Below are positions 51,310 through 62,991 of a stretch of 64,000 nt of DNA, piece after piece. Source of the DNA: Chlorokybus atmophyticus (Eukaryota; Streptophyta; Chlorokybophyceae; Chlorokybales; Chlorokybaceae); NCBI GenBank assembly GCA_009103225.1, contig RHPI01003369.1, positions 119,893-183,892 on the forward strand, given 5' to 3'. The position numbers were made by a program, and so were the translations under genes. The notes under the pieces are model-generated. The model was given only the letters and a program-made list of their open reading frames with translations. It ran no database searches and had not been told where the DNA came from. Within the stretch, counting starts at the first letter, position 1; each line of letters starts with the position of its first letter.

Positions 51310-52560
51310 GCCATGCCCCCGTGCGTGCCTCGCATGCCACGTACCTCCGGATGCACCTTTGTCCTAGAGGTGGCCCAACATCATCAGACTGGTTGTCCCA
51401 GGGAACAGTCGCAGTCGGGGGACTCTGCGTTGCGCTCTCAGAAACACTGCGACAGTGCGGCTCGACACAGGGGACATGCAGGACGTAGGCCTACCGGTAA
51501 ATGTGGCAAAAATCATGCCATTACATACAATACACACTTGGGTTACTTCCGTTAATTCACAAAGGCTTCGGGGCAAGATCAACTCAAATTGTCGTCGCGT
51601 CAACATGAATTATTCAACATCAAGTCGGCAACTTGCGGGCCGCAAGCGCTTGCAAAACTTCAAGCATTGCGTGTATTCAAGCTTATACTACAAGCAAATG
51701 TGCATGTTATGACTAACGTTAACATGTATATCAAACATGTTATAAAGTCATAATCATGGGTTTAAATTGAATATATCTCACGAGTTGATGCGGTGGTAAT
51801 TGCTCTTGCGTGCATTCAAAAAAACCATTATGATAATAAAACCATTATTTGACCATACCATGCTGGTTTGTTGAACATCCATAATGGCCGGCATGGTTTC
51901 ATAAAAGCATACATACACGCGGACATGTATATCATAATGATTGCGCACATGTAAATGAATGGAGTAGCATGTGCTGATCCAATCAACATATGTTTAATTT
52001 GTTAGCATTTACGCTAGCTGTTGAGTGATCATTGACGTGACATATGAACAAATAAGCTGCTCGTCACTCTCACGAGTTCAATACTTAATAAGCTTGAGCT
52101 TACAATGGCATATCACAAATGTCCCGCATGCGATGAGCGATAGGGCAAGGTGACGCTAATGTCAATGATCACGAACGGAGCGGGCTTGCGGGCTTTATCA
52201 GTAAACTGGAAGTCATTTGCGAGTCAAACTGTTAAAGTCTGCCCTTCAAACCCACCACCATCACCATCACGACCACACGAGCATACCAACCTACTACTTA
52301 CCAACAAAGTACCAACAACATACAATTACGATTGACAACTTAGATGCTGCAATAGCACGCATCTTCGCTGAATGTAGTCCATGCCTTGGGTGGCTAGTGC
52401 TTAATGTGCCACCAACTTATCGACTACAGGTGCACCTGCATTGCGCAACTCCTCCTTTGTGGTGGGTGCAACCTGTGGCAAGTCTCCATCACCATTCCAT
52501 AAAAATTGCACGATACGGTTGTCAGGGGTCAAACCGTTGAACAAACTGCGCTTGACATTA

Positions 52561-52900
52561 TCAGTCCACAATGCTGATGTCGCGGTCTTGTCGCGCGGTT
52601 GTCTCCCTCATGAAGGTGCATATTTGCTGCAAGAGGTGCGTTTGCTTAGCGACGGCTTGCTGGAGCTGCTCCAGCATTTTGGTTTCATCTGCGAGACTTG
52701 CTTGCACGTTGGCTATCAGGACAAGCGTGGCATTTTGCATTTCCTGCATATCACGTTGGCCTTGCAGCAACTTCTGCAGGACCTGAGCATCTAGTTCTTG
52801 GGCTGGCCGTCTTCACCACCTGACCCCTGTCGTTGCGAGTCGCATCGTCCACTGTGCGGAACCTCTGTTTTGCAGACATGTCACCAGGTGGCGCAGCCAT
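52561..52900 (-). CDS. short coiled-coil protein
   Basis: Not recognised by name. From ATG 52900 the frame reads MAAPPGDMSAKQRFRTVDDA. After a one-base frame change or an unresolved splice near 52800 it continues ELDAQVLQKLLQGQRDMQEM, NVQASLADETKMLEQLQQAV, KQTHLLQQICTFMRETTARQ and DRDISIVD, stop TGA at 52563-52561. The heptad-like spacing of Leu, Met and Gln over about 70 residues predicts a coiled coil. Total length would be about 110 residues. It may be a small scaffold or kinetochore/BLOC-type subunit, but no family signature is visible. Confidence 0.45.
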
Positions 52901-53597
52901 GCCTGCATACAGACTGTTGATCAGTGCCTACACAGTATAATGCAAGGGTTGTTATTGGGCCTGCTGTTTCTGTGAGACGTTAGTGACAGATTGGCTGGCG
53001 GGTGCGTAATGTTGCTTACAACACACAAATCACTAGCATTATCCCCTTCGATGAGTCACAAGCAGCTTCAAATATACCCAACAGAAACACACCCACAGCA
53101 TGCTTTGTTGTCAAAGTGTGCGCGCAGGTTGACACGGTTCACAAGAGCACAACTCTCGTAATCCCAGAACCAAAGCCTTGTTCTCAATCGCAATACTCTT
53201 ACCATGATCTTGGAACTACCTACAATTGTTTCTGCTGCAAGCAATGATGCCAACGGCCTTCATGTTTAAAGTAATTTGCGGTGCATGTACACTGTTGAGA
53301 ATGTTGAATTCTGTCGCCTTCGTGATGAGTTGCATTGCTGACCTAAGCTGGCGCATAGGGTGTGCAGCTGGGCAGCTGGCGAAGGCAACACGTGCGGATG
53401 CGTCCCCCAAGACAACCAAGAAGCTGGTATCCGTCCTTCCGTCCGTCCGTCCAGCTCACTCCCCGCACCACACGCCGCCGCCGCCCCTGCAAACTGCTCC
53501 TGCCCTTGGTCCTCGCACGTGTATTGTGCTTCATTCATTCATTCATTCATTTTGCAAAGAGATGTGCACAGCACGCGGAGGGAGCGTTGTTTGCAGG

Positions 53598-53602
53598 TTG
53601 AC
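53598..53602. repeat. target-site duplication, left
   Basis: TTGAC directly before the TRIM element; repeated at 54130-54134. Confidence 0.85.
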
Positions 53603-53725
53603 TGTGGTGCTTGTTAATAACTGAGTATGCTAAAGAGCATATTCAGCCGTTTATGAGCATTAACACAGCCTCTCATAGTAGCGATTTTGCTACTGTGGCT
53701 TAGTCGGTTAAAGCCAGGTTCCACA
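53603..53725. repeat. TRIM terminal repeat, left
   Basis: 123 bases, TGTGG...CCACA. Confidence 0.92.
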
Positions 53726-54006
53726 ATGCTATCGGACCTAAAAGGTCTCATGTCCCACCGGGCGCAAAAAGTTGCGCGCGAGTGGGTAGAACGAGACCGT
53801 GGTTAGAACGATCCAAGGCCGAATTAAGACCGGGTACGGCTGACTGAGTCGGCGCGCAGAGTCGCTCCTGCGCGTGACAATGTGGCAAGTCGACGCGGAT
53901 AACTATGCGGCATGACCGGCTAGAGGCAGGTTATGACCGGACGTGAGTCAGCCCTGTCAGTTTGTGCATCGCTGTTCAGGTAGTTCATGGTTAAAGCCGG
54001 GTTGAA

Positions 54007-54129
54007 TGTGGTGCTTGTTAGTAACTGAGTAAGCTAGAGAGCATACTCAGCCGTTTATAAGCATTAACACAGCCTCTCATAGTAGCGATTTTGCTACTGT
54101 GGCTTAGTCGGTTAAAGCCAGGTTCCACA
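54007..54129. repeat. TRIM terminal repeat, right
   Basis: 123 bases, nearly identical to 53603-53725. Confidence 0.92.
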
Positions 54130-54134
54130 TTGAC
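54130..54134. repeat. target-site duplication, right
   Basis: TTGAC directly after the TRIM element. Confidence 0.85.
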
Positions 54135-54687
54135 TGGGGGTTGGGATATGATGAGTGGCTAGCTTCAGGCCTCAGGCACACCACACCAACCTGGGTGTGG
54201 AGTCTCCACAGCCACCCCCAGCTGGGAAGCTCGTCGTCCTCTTCCGGGTGGCACCATCAACCACTGCAGCTCGCCATGCTCCTTGCTAGGGCGGATGGCT
54301 GCGCACAGGGCTGCTGTCTGCGGTAACAGCACCCGCCTTGCTGCTCATGCCGTTGTTGCAGGAGTAGCTGGGGAAGCTGCTACCACCTCTGCTTCTTCAG
54401 TGCTTCGCGTTCATTGTGCAATTTCCAGTGCTTTGGACTTGGTTGTTGCCATGCATGCTGAATCTACACTTGATCTCCCGCATGCAGCTGGTCAGAGACG
54501 GGTACATTGCAGCTGCCCTGCATGCATGCACCACCAGTTTTCTGAATTCGGACTGCACTGTGTGCATGCTTGCTCGTGCCTGTGATTACCCGCATGCAGC
54601 TGAACAGACAGGAACCTTGAAACTGCAATGCAGGCATGCGTGCACTCGTGGTTTATGCCAACCCACACTGTACTCGTTCCATCACGC

Positions 54688-55817
54688 ATGGCGTGTAGAA
54701 AGACCCGCTTGGCCCTCTTCGTCCTCCTCTTGCTTCTTCTTGTGCCTGTTGGGTTTTCTGCTTTTCCTTCAGCTTCATTGGTCGTCATCGTTTGCTTCTG
54801 CACTTCCTTCTTCTATCATTGCAGCGGTTCGTGTTAGCATCTGTTCAAGAGACGGTGGTGATGTACACACCACTCTCTCTATCGTTGCAGAAGCACAAGC
54901 AGGCGCAGCCAGTGGTGGCGACATTCCTGCAGGGACTGCTGGACGAGCATAATCAAGAGCTGTCTGAGGCTCTGGGGGGGCTGGACCTGGTAAAAGGGGA
55001 AGGTAAGTGGAGTAGGGGGATGCACTCGCACACAACACAGCATCCACACACGCAAGTGTGGAAGACAAGCTGTGTCACCCTGGAAATCTGTGAGCGCCTG
55101 TGCTCGTGACGCAGTGTTGCTGCTTGCGCAGCGCTTTCTCGCTCGATGACGCATGGTTGGCAGAACGCTGACACTGCTGCCTTGGTTGGTCAGATTAACA
55201 ACACGGCCGAAGCCTCTTGCTCTGTACGTGTTGTCCCAGCACAAGGCTGTCCGAGACGCTTGTATGTGTGCGTGTGTGCGCGCGCGTGTCACAATGGGTA
55301 TTTGGCGTGTGCGTGTCCGTGTACACTCGCAATATGTGTGTCTCAGTGTTCGCGACATGGGTGTGCGTGTGCGTGCGTGTGCGTGTGTGCGTGTGCGTGT
55401 GATATGGGTATTTAGAGTGTGTCCGTGGACACTTGCAGTGTGTGTGTCCCAATGTTTTAGTTATGCATGCACGCGCTGATGTGTTACTGCATTGGACTGC
55501 TAAGCGCATGTGTGTGCATCTGCCCGCAGCTCCTGGAGGACACCTCCTGCTACAGCTCTGGCGAGGTGGCGGGCTCGCTTCTGAGCCAGTGTACGAGTAC
55601 GTGAGCAAGCATTGGTGGTCTCCTTTGTTGGGGTGACCTCGCAACCTGTAGGCATTGGCGTGGAATTCAACTCAACGGTTGTTGCGGCAGCTACACATGG
55701 TATGCACACATGTACGCGCAACTTGTTTCGCTGACATGCGCGTATGCATGTGACCCCTGTGTGCTTTACACAGGCTTGCCGCTGATGCCGCCGGAGTGGG
55801 TTGTTGGATACCATTAG
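54688..55817 (+). CDS. hypothetical protein, possibly secreted
   Basis: Not recognised. Exons in phase: 54825-55002 (KHKQAQPVVATFLQGLLDEH, ELSEALGGLDLVKGE), 55132-55224 (ALSRSMTHGWQNADTAALVG, INNTAEASCS), 55531-55592 (LLEDTSCYSSGEVAGSLL), 55652-55699 (IGVEFNSTVVAAATH) and 55773-55817 (LPLMPPEWVVGYH, TAG). An upstream frame from ATG 54688 reads MACRKTRLALFVLLLLLLVP, a textbook signal peptide, and could join at 54779 through a very short intron to 54825; that join is a guess. Two N-glycosylation sequons (NNT, NST) and several Cys fit a secreted or lumenal protein. Confidence 0.45.
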
Positions 55818-56029
55818 TGCCGACGGTCATACAACGGACACAAGTGTTGGACTGAGCAGCGAGCAGGAACTGCCATTCGAAGGTCACAAGTGTATGTTTC
55901 CTGTTGGTTGTCCTCTCGACGATCACAAGTAGAGAGACAATGAACATCACCTTCTCTCCAAGTACGAGGCCAAAACGGTGTCGTCCTCGCTGAGTCCCCA
56001 AAAGCAAAACTGTAGTAAAAGTCAAATAT

Positions 56030-56360
56030 GAGATCGCCGCATGAAGCAAGCGAGGGGGAGCGACAAGTACAAGCCGCTCAGAGACGTGGACATGAAGACG
56101 AGGGTACTCAAAAACATGTGGTATGCTTGTGTCGTCACGTGTACGTGTGCATTCCGTCACGTATGCGCAGGTGCAGGTGCATGTATATGCATGCATTTTA
56201 TGCACGCACGCAGGCATGTACGCATGCACACAGTGCACATCGCTGTGTACGATGTACACGTGCGCGCTACCATGTGCAGGTCACGCCATTTGCGGGCGGA
56301 CGGCTGTGTAGCATGGTGTGGGGCCCCAACGATGTGGGAGCTGTTGAGTTCCAACTGGTA
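56030..56360 (+). other. unassigned coding-looking exons
   Basis: Plus-strand pieces KYKPLRDVDMKTRVLKNMW before a GTATGC donor (about 56131) and, after a GTGCAG acceptor at 56278, VTPFAGGRLCSMVWGPNDVG ending EFQL before GTATGA. They are in plausible splice context but the minus strand is also open here with a hydrophobic frame, so strand is not settled. Confidence 0.3.
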
Positions 56361-56699
56361 TGATGACGGGTACGAGGAGTACAGCACGCGCGTACATGCA
56401 TGCGTATTGTGGCACTTTACCCCTTGGAACAATTGGATCGGACACAATCAAACGCAATAGCGTGCTACCCGCATACCCATTTGTGTCTGTCATGTGCAAT
56501 GCTGCAGCATATACTATGCTACGACTAGTACTATATTATCTCAACCCATCGCATGCATCTCTATGCTGCAACATGAGCTACTTGACTGAGTGTGAACCCA
56601 ACAGTAGTCAACTCAGTGTTGAAGGGTATTCCCGCTACTCTGTCGCCGCTGTGCTCATCTCAACTCCTGTTGTTGTGCGAGGTTGTCGTTGCTGCTGCT

Positions 56700-56815
56700 T
56701 GGCAGTTGTGGTTGATGAGATGAGTGATGCGCAGTTGATACACACATACGGGTTTAGTATCGAGTTTCACGGTGGAGGCGAATTGTTGCAGCAGCGCCAA
56801 CTGAAACGGATCCTG
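56700..56815 (+). other. possible exon with SET-domain-like ending
   Basis: VVVDEMSDAQLIHTYGFSIE resembles the end of plant/SETD3-type SET domains (xxSNAQLLxxYGF). Only this one segment is seen, so the assignment is weak. Confidence 0.25.
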
Positions 56816-57042
56816 CGTGTGCATCACACAACCACGCATGTTGGTCAGTGAGTGGTTTATGTATAGAATGAGTCCGCATTCGATTCCTTACTTAACATTG
56901 CGTGCGCGCACATTTGCATTGATGCACGTACATGAGTGCACACGTGTGCACCTGGCCAACGGAGTTCGTGTTGGCTGTGCTGTGTGCGCGCGCGTGAAAG
57001 GTTGGTCTTCATGTTGTTGCCCGCAGTCAAGTTGTGCGCAAT

Positions 57043-57770
57043 GTTAGCAGAGGGTTTGAACGACGGATGCTCCATAACCTTTTCTAACCACCCTGTGCGT
57101 ATAGTGCTCCCACGCCTGCACGCATAAGGACATGCGGCTGTGCATGCGCTGGCCACCTCTGTAACAACACATGGACAAATGAAACAAATGCACGACTACA
57201 TGCATACAAACACAAACATACACTGACGCGCTGGCATGTATGTAGCAGCGTATGCACGCGCAAACGCACACACGCACGCATGTACACACGTTGGCGCACC
57301 TTCGTGTATAGGAGTCGACCATGCGGTTGGGCGCATTCACGTCTTTGTGCAGCGCCTTGGTATCCGTCATGCACGCCGCCATGATGTCTACATACTCACA
57401 CGATCTGTACTATTCTGCATACACACACAACAGACATGTGTTATGAGCGCGCAGAGCTGTGGGTCGTGAACACAGTCACACAGTCACGCACCTTTCAAAT
57501 GGAGCTCTTGGCTCAACTCGTCGCCCGCCACCACCAGCACCTCCTCCTCATGTGGACCAAAACAGCCCGCTGTTCCCCGCAAGATCTTTTGCCACCTACA
57601 ACACATGCGTGTGTGCACATGTGCGTAGATGCGCACACGCACACGCACTCTTTCCCCTTCACCTTGCCGTCCATGAGCACCTGTATGTACTGCAGCATAC
57701 TATCCGGCACGCGCGAGCAGTTCACCATGCGCGTCCACAGATGCAGCGACATCGCCATCGCCATGGTTGT
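57043..57770 (-). other. unassigned coding-looking exons, minus strand
   Basis: Segments with splice-like borders: about 57766-57668 (LWTRMVNCSRVPDSMLQYIQ), about 57590-57491 (KILRGTAGCFGPHEEEVLVV), 57389-57302 (MAACMTDTKALHKDVNAPNR) and about 57165-57043 (MHSRMSLCVQAWEHYTHRVV, stop TAA). The phases of the first two do not match, so this is a broken gene or a wrong exon choice. No family recognised. Confidence 0.35.
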
Positions 57771-57849
57771 GCGCGCACGCAGGTGGTATGTTTATTGTTA
57801 CGTGCGCATATATCACCAAGAAGAGAACACACGTGCACGCACGCTCGCG

Positions 57850-59340
57850 TAAGCTTATGAAATTGTTGTGATGGTAACGTGGTTATCGTGAGTTGGTGGT
57901 CGTTGATTTATAGACAGTCATACATTGTTGTCACATGTAATTCATTTGTTGATACTGGTCACACACCAACGTGACTTCAGCTTCGCGAATGTCTAGCCAA
58001 CATCTACCTGCAATACCACTGTGTTGCACACACTTTTAGCCCGGGTTGGCCCCTCACCTCACCAACTCTCGCCCCAAGCAACAGCAAGAGAGTTGAGGTT
58101 AATGTAAATGTCATGTTGGTAACAAAGAATTGGAGCAGCTCCTGATGGGTGATGGATGAGACAGGACACACTCATTTCGCAATATGTACTCACAACGTCA
58201 AACGGTTACATCTCTCAACAGCACACAAACTTGGAGCATACAGCATATGCGCTGCATGACGGAGCTGTGTGCGCGCATCAGTACACACGCGCTTGTGTAC
58301 GTGCATGCGTGCGTGCATGCGTGCTTTGCAGCCCATGAGCTTGATGACGCGCATGACCATGACCATAACGTTGACGTTGGCAGCGCATACCACAAGAACG
58401 AACCACCAAATCATGTCATCTTTCAGTGCTCACAATGACGCTGCCATAGCACAGTGTATACCGTCATGTGCAGGTGGACACTCGTATGTGTCAGATACAT
58501 GTGTGTATACTACGCTTGGGTGAATGTGCATGCATTAGAATGCGTACATATGCGTCAATGAAAGCAATATGCAAGCAAGTGATGCACATGCACAGGTCTT
58601 CGGGATGTAAGGTGACTATGGCATACACACGCTCCTACAGGCCAGTACAACCACTTGCGCGTGCAGATTGCGTACTGTTGTCAGGGTGCATGTGTTTTGT
58701 CAATGGTGGCTATGAAGGAACAAGCGCATGTACACGTGCGTGTGGGTGCATGCGTGTGCGCGTGTGCGCGTGCATGCGTGCGTGCCAGGGAGGGACAAGT
58801 CAAGTTCAATCGTTTGAGCAACACTCAATGGCAACGACAACCGCAACCGCAACCACAACATTGACAACGATGACGTCGACAACAACAATGTCGAGCACCA
58901 TGATGACATCCTCTCACGCACATGGTGAAGCGCACTCGCACGTTGGTGAAGAGGCTGTTGTTGTAGGTGTTGATGATGTCCGTGGATGCAAGCAGAAGAG
59001 ACATGAAGTACTGACATCAAGCACGAGCATCAACACAAGTACAAACGAAGTACTTGGCAGGCACGCATTAAAGAAAGACCGGGGAAGCCAGGCATATTGG
59101 CCACGTGTGAGCGATGCAATGTGCAATGAAGCCCCTGTACACATGCGCTTGTGTGAGAGTGGTGGATGTGTGGGGGAGAGGAGTGTGCGAGCGTCTGTCC
59201 GGGAGAGCGGTTCGACGAACCTGTGGAGTGTGGGGGATGCAGATGTGTGGGTGTTACAACTTATGCGTGGTAGGTTGGTATCGCGTTCGATCAGCCTGTG
59301 GCATTGTATGCGTCTCATCGTTCAGGGTGTCTATGGAGCC
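57850..59340. other. no gene recognised; GT/CA-rich spacer
   Basis: A long plus-strand open frame at 58468-59346 is Thr/Met/His low complexity (TTTATATTTLTTMTSTTTM) and Cys/Val/Arg runs from GT microsatellites; not accepted as a gene. Confidence 0.4.
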
Positions 59341-59348
59341 TTGTGAGA

Positions 59349-59416
<68 letters not shown>
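59349..59416. repeat. (CT)n microsatellite
   Basis: Almost pure CT with one early GT interruption. Confidence 0.95.
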
Positions 59417-59417
<1 letters not shown>

Positions 59418-59503
59418 TTGACACTGGTGCGTGCTTGTGCATGTACATAGCTACGTGTGCAAACACAACGCCGCATGTATGCTTGCTGCCGTTGCACACT
59501 TAC

Positions 59504-59661
59504 AGCTACACACAACACGACAGGGTCACCCCCTTCTTGTGGAAACCGACTGTCCGGCACTACTTGCTAGGCATAGCATCCGGCGGGAACACACATGTGC
59601 ACCTGCTTCCTATGGCCGTGTTGGAATACGTCGGCAATGCGATGGACAAGCTGGCTGCCTG
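59504..59661 (+). other. single unassigned exon
   Basis: After a CACTTACAG acceptor the frame reads YTQHDRVTPFLWKPTVRHYL, then NTHVHLLPMAVLEYVGNAMD and ends at GTAGAT. It looks like real coding sequence with clean borders, but flanking exons were not found. Confidence 0.35.
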
Positions 59662-59879
59662 TAGATGCAACAATTAGAGTTGGAACACAGGCAGATAAGG
59701 CCTTACGCGTTGCTTCTGACACTGACACGCATACGCACGCATGCATACACACAACCCAGCTGCCAGCAGACACGAAACACACACATCATTACAGGTATGT
59801 GCAAGCAGACATGCAATAGCAGCAACTCGTACCGGTGTTGTGCATGAAGGTCTCATCGTTGTAACACGCCTTGGTGTTG

Positions 59880-60244
59880 TTTTCCTACTGATGTTCAAGT
59901 CCTTGCCGTTTTCCAAGGAGGGTTGCGTGTGAAAGTCGTCCATCAATTGTTTTTGATAGTACGTGTCCTCCAAACTGGGCTCCCGCGCCATTGAGAGCCC
60001 CGACGCATGACACATTTGACAGCGACAATCACGATGACAACCTTTCCGTATAAACACACCTGCACGAGGCACCGCGCAAGGCGCTGGTGCCAGGACCCAC
60101 GTACAGCTCGCTGAGCACAAGTCTCCCCCAGTCCGCATCGCCCAGGAACATCTCGGTGCTCGCAAACAGAACATTTCGGATGTTTGGAACACCTGCGCAT
60201 GCACTTGACGCAAGGGAAACTGCGTGGCACAAGTATACGCAGCA

Positions 60245-60281
<37 letters not shown>

Positions 60282-60410
60282 CGCGCGCGTGTAAGATAGC
60301 AGGAGTTAAGAGGCAAGTGACCATACGCAGGAGTCTGAGCATACTCTAACCAGCAATCGGTGAGGTTGAGCCCCGGACCGCAGCCGCCTTCGTGGGCATA
60401 TCTTCCTGCA
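59880..60410 (-). other. unassigned coding-looking exons, minus strand
   Basis: Three segments in order: RYAHEGGCGPGLNLTDCWLE before GTATGG (about 60405-60329); GVPNIRNVLFASTEMFLGDA and LVLSELYVGPGTSALRG (60194-60061); REPSLEDTYYQKQLMDDFHT, LENGKDLNI, then after a one-base shift ACYNDETFMHNT (60010-59838). Likely one gene on the minus strand. Family not recognised. Confidence 0.4.
60251..60274. repeat. (GT)n microsatellite
   Basis: Twelve GT units between two of the minus-strand exons. Confidence 0.9.
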
Positions 60411-60419
60411 TCAACAACA

Positions 60420-61876
60420 ACATGCTCAACTCAACGCAACAGAGCCTATGTCGCGTTCCAGCGATGCTCATTTACGGTGCAGTGAGTGCATGAAGCACAA
60501 TGGTCAATGACATTTGCCAGCTGTCCCGGGAGAGGGTGGGTGAGTGAGTGGGTAGGTGAGTGACAAGTTTTTGCTTGACGAACATACGACAAGACGGTGT
60601 CTTGCATTACTCGCGTGTGTTGGTCAACACACAGGCATGTGCGCACTTACTTGTGAGTGAGAAACATATCGACCCACGGTACGCTGCTCACTGTGCTGGT
60701 CAACCTGCGAGCAGTTGTGGGCATTGTGTACGCCCTCTCCTCACCACCGCAAAACAACAACAGCACGATGCCGGTACCAATCTATGAGGTCGGTGGAGGA
60801 GGCAAAGGTGGAGCGCCAAGTTGTCCTTGCCACTTAGTATTACTGCGCTCATGCACCTGCTTATCGGGAAACGCTGCACCCGGGTGCCCTGCCTTTGTGC
60901 ATGTGCCTATGACCTATGTATGTGAGGGGCCACGCGGTGGCGGTACCCACTAACGTGCCAGCAGCACGCCAACGCCGTCGACGCAACAGCAATCATGCAT
61001 CGACGCGCACACTGTCCGTCGACAGCAGTACCACAAGCAACTCTTATAAAAAAACAAGCTTATGGTTCTTACGATTGACACAAGTTCGTTGCTTACAACC
61101 AGGGTCGCCTGCAACAGCCTACAACTGGGTATAAGGATTTGTTACGTACATGTACGTGGCCGTACATGTCCCGCTGCCTGTCAGTACTACCTCTCTCCTC
61201 CAGGCGGCGGCGGTGGCCTAGGAGGAGGAGGAGAGACAGAGAAGGTGGCTAGTGGCTGTGTGATCGTGTGTGTGACGTGACAGGTCAGGTCAGGCAAAGA
61301 CTTGACAAGCTTAGATGCTGCTGATTGCACACGAGTAAAGTCTCTCTCTCTCTCCCCCTCTCTCTCTCTCTCTCTCTGTGTTTGATGTGGCCACATGGCG
61401 CAATGGTGCCAATGCCATGCACTCGTCCCACGTGTTAACGCATCAAGCTACTGCCTGTATATGGCGGTTGTTGTTCCTTCATTGCCAGCAAGGTTTGAAT
61501 GCAATCCAGGTAACCCGTGGCCGTGCGTGCTGTATGGAAGGTTGATGTACTTGGTGGTGTGTGGTTGTTCATGCTAGTGTATTGTTTTAACTTCTGGGGT
61601 TGCCATGTGCAATCTTAGCAATATAGCACGATAATGACGTTCAACATGCACTTCACAACATGAAACGTGTGTGTAGCAGGCCCCCTTTTGCTTTCTTATT
61701 CTTCCAGTCTCACGTCTAACCAATTAAGCCGTTTAAGGAGCATACGCATGTACCACATGTGCAGCACAATGTGGCACATGATCAGCCTACCTACTGCCTC
61801 ACAACGCCTGCACACATTTGCAGCTCAAGTACAAATGCACACCCTGCAACCTAGCATGTTGGCCTTTGACATCGCG

Positions 61877-61880
<4 letters not shown>
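60420..61880. other. intergenic, no gene recognised
   Basis: Short unsupported open frames, a CT tract at about 61340-61376. Confidence 0.4.

Positions 61881-61883
<3 letters not shown>

Positions 61884-61913
<30 letters not shown>
61884..61913. repeat. (CA)n microsatellite
   Basis: About 15 CA units ending 25 bases before the SRPBCC start codon. Confidence 0.95.
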
Positions 61914-61916
<3 letters not shown>

Positions 61917-61937
61917 CCACATCCCTCCCAAGCCAAG

Positions 61938-62991
61938 ATGACCAGCGACACCACCCCTTTCACCATGTCGGCCGCGGGCGATCGCGATCTGGTGGGGACC
62001 CGCCTGTTCGACGCGCCGCGGGAGCGCGTGTGGGAGGCGTTCACCACGCCGACCATCGTCAGCAAGTGGCTGCTCGGGCCGCCAGGATGGTGCGTGTGTG
62101 TGCATGTAAAATGTACACAGAGAGAGTGAGAGTAGTGTTACCTACTCCAAGTGAGTGATATGTGTGCATTAGGAAGGGAGAGAGCATTCTGAGTTGGTTA
62201 AGGTGTTTATGTATGACTCACAAGCAGCCTCTCTCAATCCAGCAGACGAATACTGCACACATTGCTTCCCGAAGCAGTTGCACGCTACTCCTGCTATGCC
62301 TGCAATTTGCTTATCTATCTGAGTCACTGTGTAATCATCTATCCACCCTGCAATCTACACATGTGCGTTGCGCAAATGGCTGTCGTCCTGGTAACGCAAA
62401 GGTTCACAATCCACTTCAGCTGTGCTTGCACATGTCTTACACACATGCAGGTCCATGCCAGTGTGTGAGATGGACGTGAAACCAGGCGGCCAGTACCGTT
62501 ACATGTGGCACAACGATGAGGGCAAGGCAAAGGACTTCGGCATGTCGGGCATGTTTCGGGAGGTATGTGTGTTGTTGATTTGTGCATGCTCATAATGATA
62601 TATGCCAACACACTGGTTGAGGCTTTGGGCTTTTCAACAATACCAATGCAAAGGACTCAAACGCACTCAAGCACACGCAAGCACAACTCCAGCATATGCA
62701 AGCACAAGAGCACATATCAATCTATTTGCCAACATGTAGGTTGTTCGCCCGGAGCGCATCGTGCAATTCGAGAGCCAGACAATGGAGGACACCCCACACG
62801 ATGAGACCCCACAAGACTGTTTCACCACATCTGAGTTTGCGTCCCAAGGCGACGGCAATGACAAGACTCTCTTCACGATCCGGATCGTGTGTCGTTCCCG
62901 GGAGGCGCGTGACGGCATGCGCGCCACGAGGATGGAATGGGGGATGAATCAAAGCTACAACCGCCTGGCCGAGCTGCTGGCTGCAGCTTAA
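61938..62991 (+). CDS. SRPBCC (START-like) family protein, AHSA1-like
   Basis: A small helix-grip protein of the AHSA1/COG3832 type, common in bacteria; it folds around a hydrophobic pocket and its substrate is unknown. Exons 61938-62089, 62451-62562 and 62740-62991 give 516 bases, 171 residues, all in phase, stop TAA. Family landmarks: RLFDAPRERVWEAFTTPTIV then KWLLGPPGW, CEMDVKPGGQYRYMWHNDEG, MSGMFREVVRPERIVQFES, TLFTIRIV and, at the end, EWGMNQSYNRLAELLAA. The start is the first ATG after the CA tract; a second Met at codon 10 is also possible. No targeting signal is obvious. Full length for the family (about 150-170). Confidence 0.93.

Larger units (their letters stand above)
53603..54129. 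mobile_element. complete TRIM (terminal-repeat retrotransposon in miniature), 527 bp
   Basis: Two direct terminal repeats of 123 bases each, 53603-53725 and 54007-54129, begin TGTGGTGCTTGTTA and end GGTTCCACA, so each has the TG...CA ends (TGTGG/CCACA) of LTRs. The copies differ at only a few positions. The 281-base internal part has no coding frame. Right after the left repeat, TGCTATCGGACC resembles the initiator-tRNA primer binding site TGGTATCAGA-type with mismatches. The whole is flanked by the 5-base duplication TTGAC, the size made by LTR-retrotransposon integrases. It must move by proteins supplied elsewhere. Orientation is not certain. Confidence 0.92.

Noticed and set aside
55195-55644. 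Minus-strand frame rich in His-Thr-Arg repeats
   Set aside because: Shadow of CA/GT microsatellite introns of the plus-strand gene.
58468-59346. 292-codon open frame on the plus strand
   Set aside because: Made of Cys/Val/Arg from GT microsatellites and Thr/Met low complexity; no splice support and the composition is of spacer DNA.
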